A DNA stretch of 12,027 nucleotides from an uncultured bacterium (GTDB lineage: Bacteria > Cyanobacteriota > Vampirovibrionia > Gastranaerophilales > Gastranaerophilaceae): contig CAMVQX010000039.1 of assembly GCA_947169755.1 (NCBI GenBank), positions 1-12,027 on the forward strand. Reading direction: 5' to 3'. Below are positions 11,974-12,027 of this stretch, piece by piece (within the stretch, counting starts at the first letter, position 1; every line of letters starts with the position of its first letter). The translations under genes and the position numbers were made by a program. The notes under the pieces were generated by a model. The model was not told where the DNA came from, made no database searches, and saw only the letters and a list, made by a program, of their open reading frames with translations.

Positions 11974-12027
11974 ATGAAAAACGACACAGAAGAAATGCTT
12001 TTAGGAGCATCGCTTGATGAACTTATC
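11974..12027 (+). CDS. 26-aa acidic mini-protein, copy 2 (cut by window end)
   Basis: AAGGAGAA (11960-11967) precedes ATG 11974 by about six bases. The 18 codons present encode MKNDTEEMLLGASLDELI, identical to copy 1. Over 54 bases the two copies differ only in one leucine codon (TTA versus CTT). The upstream sequences and ribosome sites of the two copies are unrelated, so the similarity is restricted to the coding sequence. The gene runs off the window, so its full length is not known. Confidence 0.62.
   Translation, partial: MKNDTEEMLLGASLDELI

Overview
The window is AT-rich, uses the standard bacterial code and has clear Shine-Dalgarno sites. It joins a flagellar gene cluster (about 1-2640), a compact tail-and-capsid gene block of podovirus type (about 2690-9190), and an accessory tail of host-like genes (about 9220-12027). 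No tRNA, rRNA, CRISPR array, transposase or integrase was seen. Low GC, flagellar genes and a large protein starting MGMSASQARLL suggest a gut bacterium such as the non-photosynthetic cyanobacterial relatives (Gastranaerophilales/Melainabacteria). That assignment is recollection-based inference, not proof.

Region 1: a 73-aa protein consisting only of a LuxR-type helix-turn-helix precedes fliJ, a fliK-like gene and a FlgF/FlgG-type rod/hook gene. The last three overlap by a few bases and end at a clean intrinsic terminator; no flgD lies between fliK and the rod/hook gene.

Region 2: after a putative promoter and a strongly structured leader come a zinc-ribbon protein, a 20-aa hydrophobic peptide, a second HTH-only LuxR-type protein, an amidase endolysin, a tail nozzle/P22 gp10-like protein, the major capsid protein, a small holin-LLH-like protein, a scaffold-like protein, a head-tail adaptor and, after a minus-strand insert, a small terminase subunit. 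Several hairpins divide the block into transcription units. Portal, large terminase, integrase and replication genes are absent. The order also differs from the usual terminase-portal-scaffold-capsid-adaptor-tail order. A prophage remnant, a satellite that borrows helper functions, or a domesticated particle are all possible.

The insert at 7997-8730 reads on the minus strand. It has its own promoter, an 18-codon mini-ORF whose ribosome site is held in a terminator-like hairpin, and a very AT-rich four-segment membrane protein ending at a perfect 32-nt palindrome. This is the layout of a phage moron.

Region 3: a 619-aa protein with helical ends like flagellar axial proteins follows a sigma-28-like promoter. 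Then comes a 26-aa acidic mini-protein, an LprI/DUF1311-like membrane-anchored protein that may be leaderless and is bracketed by a perfect 14-bp inverted repeat, and the start of a second copy of the 26-aa gene differing only synonymously.
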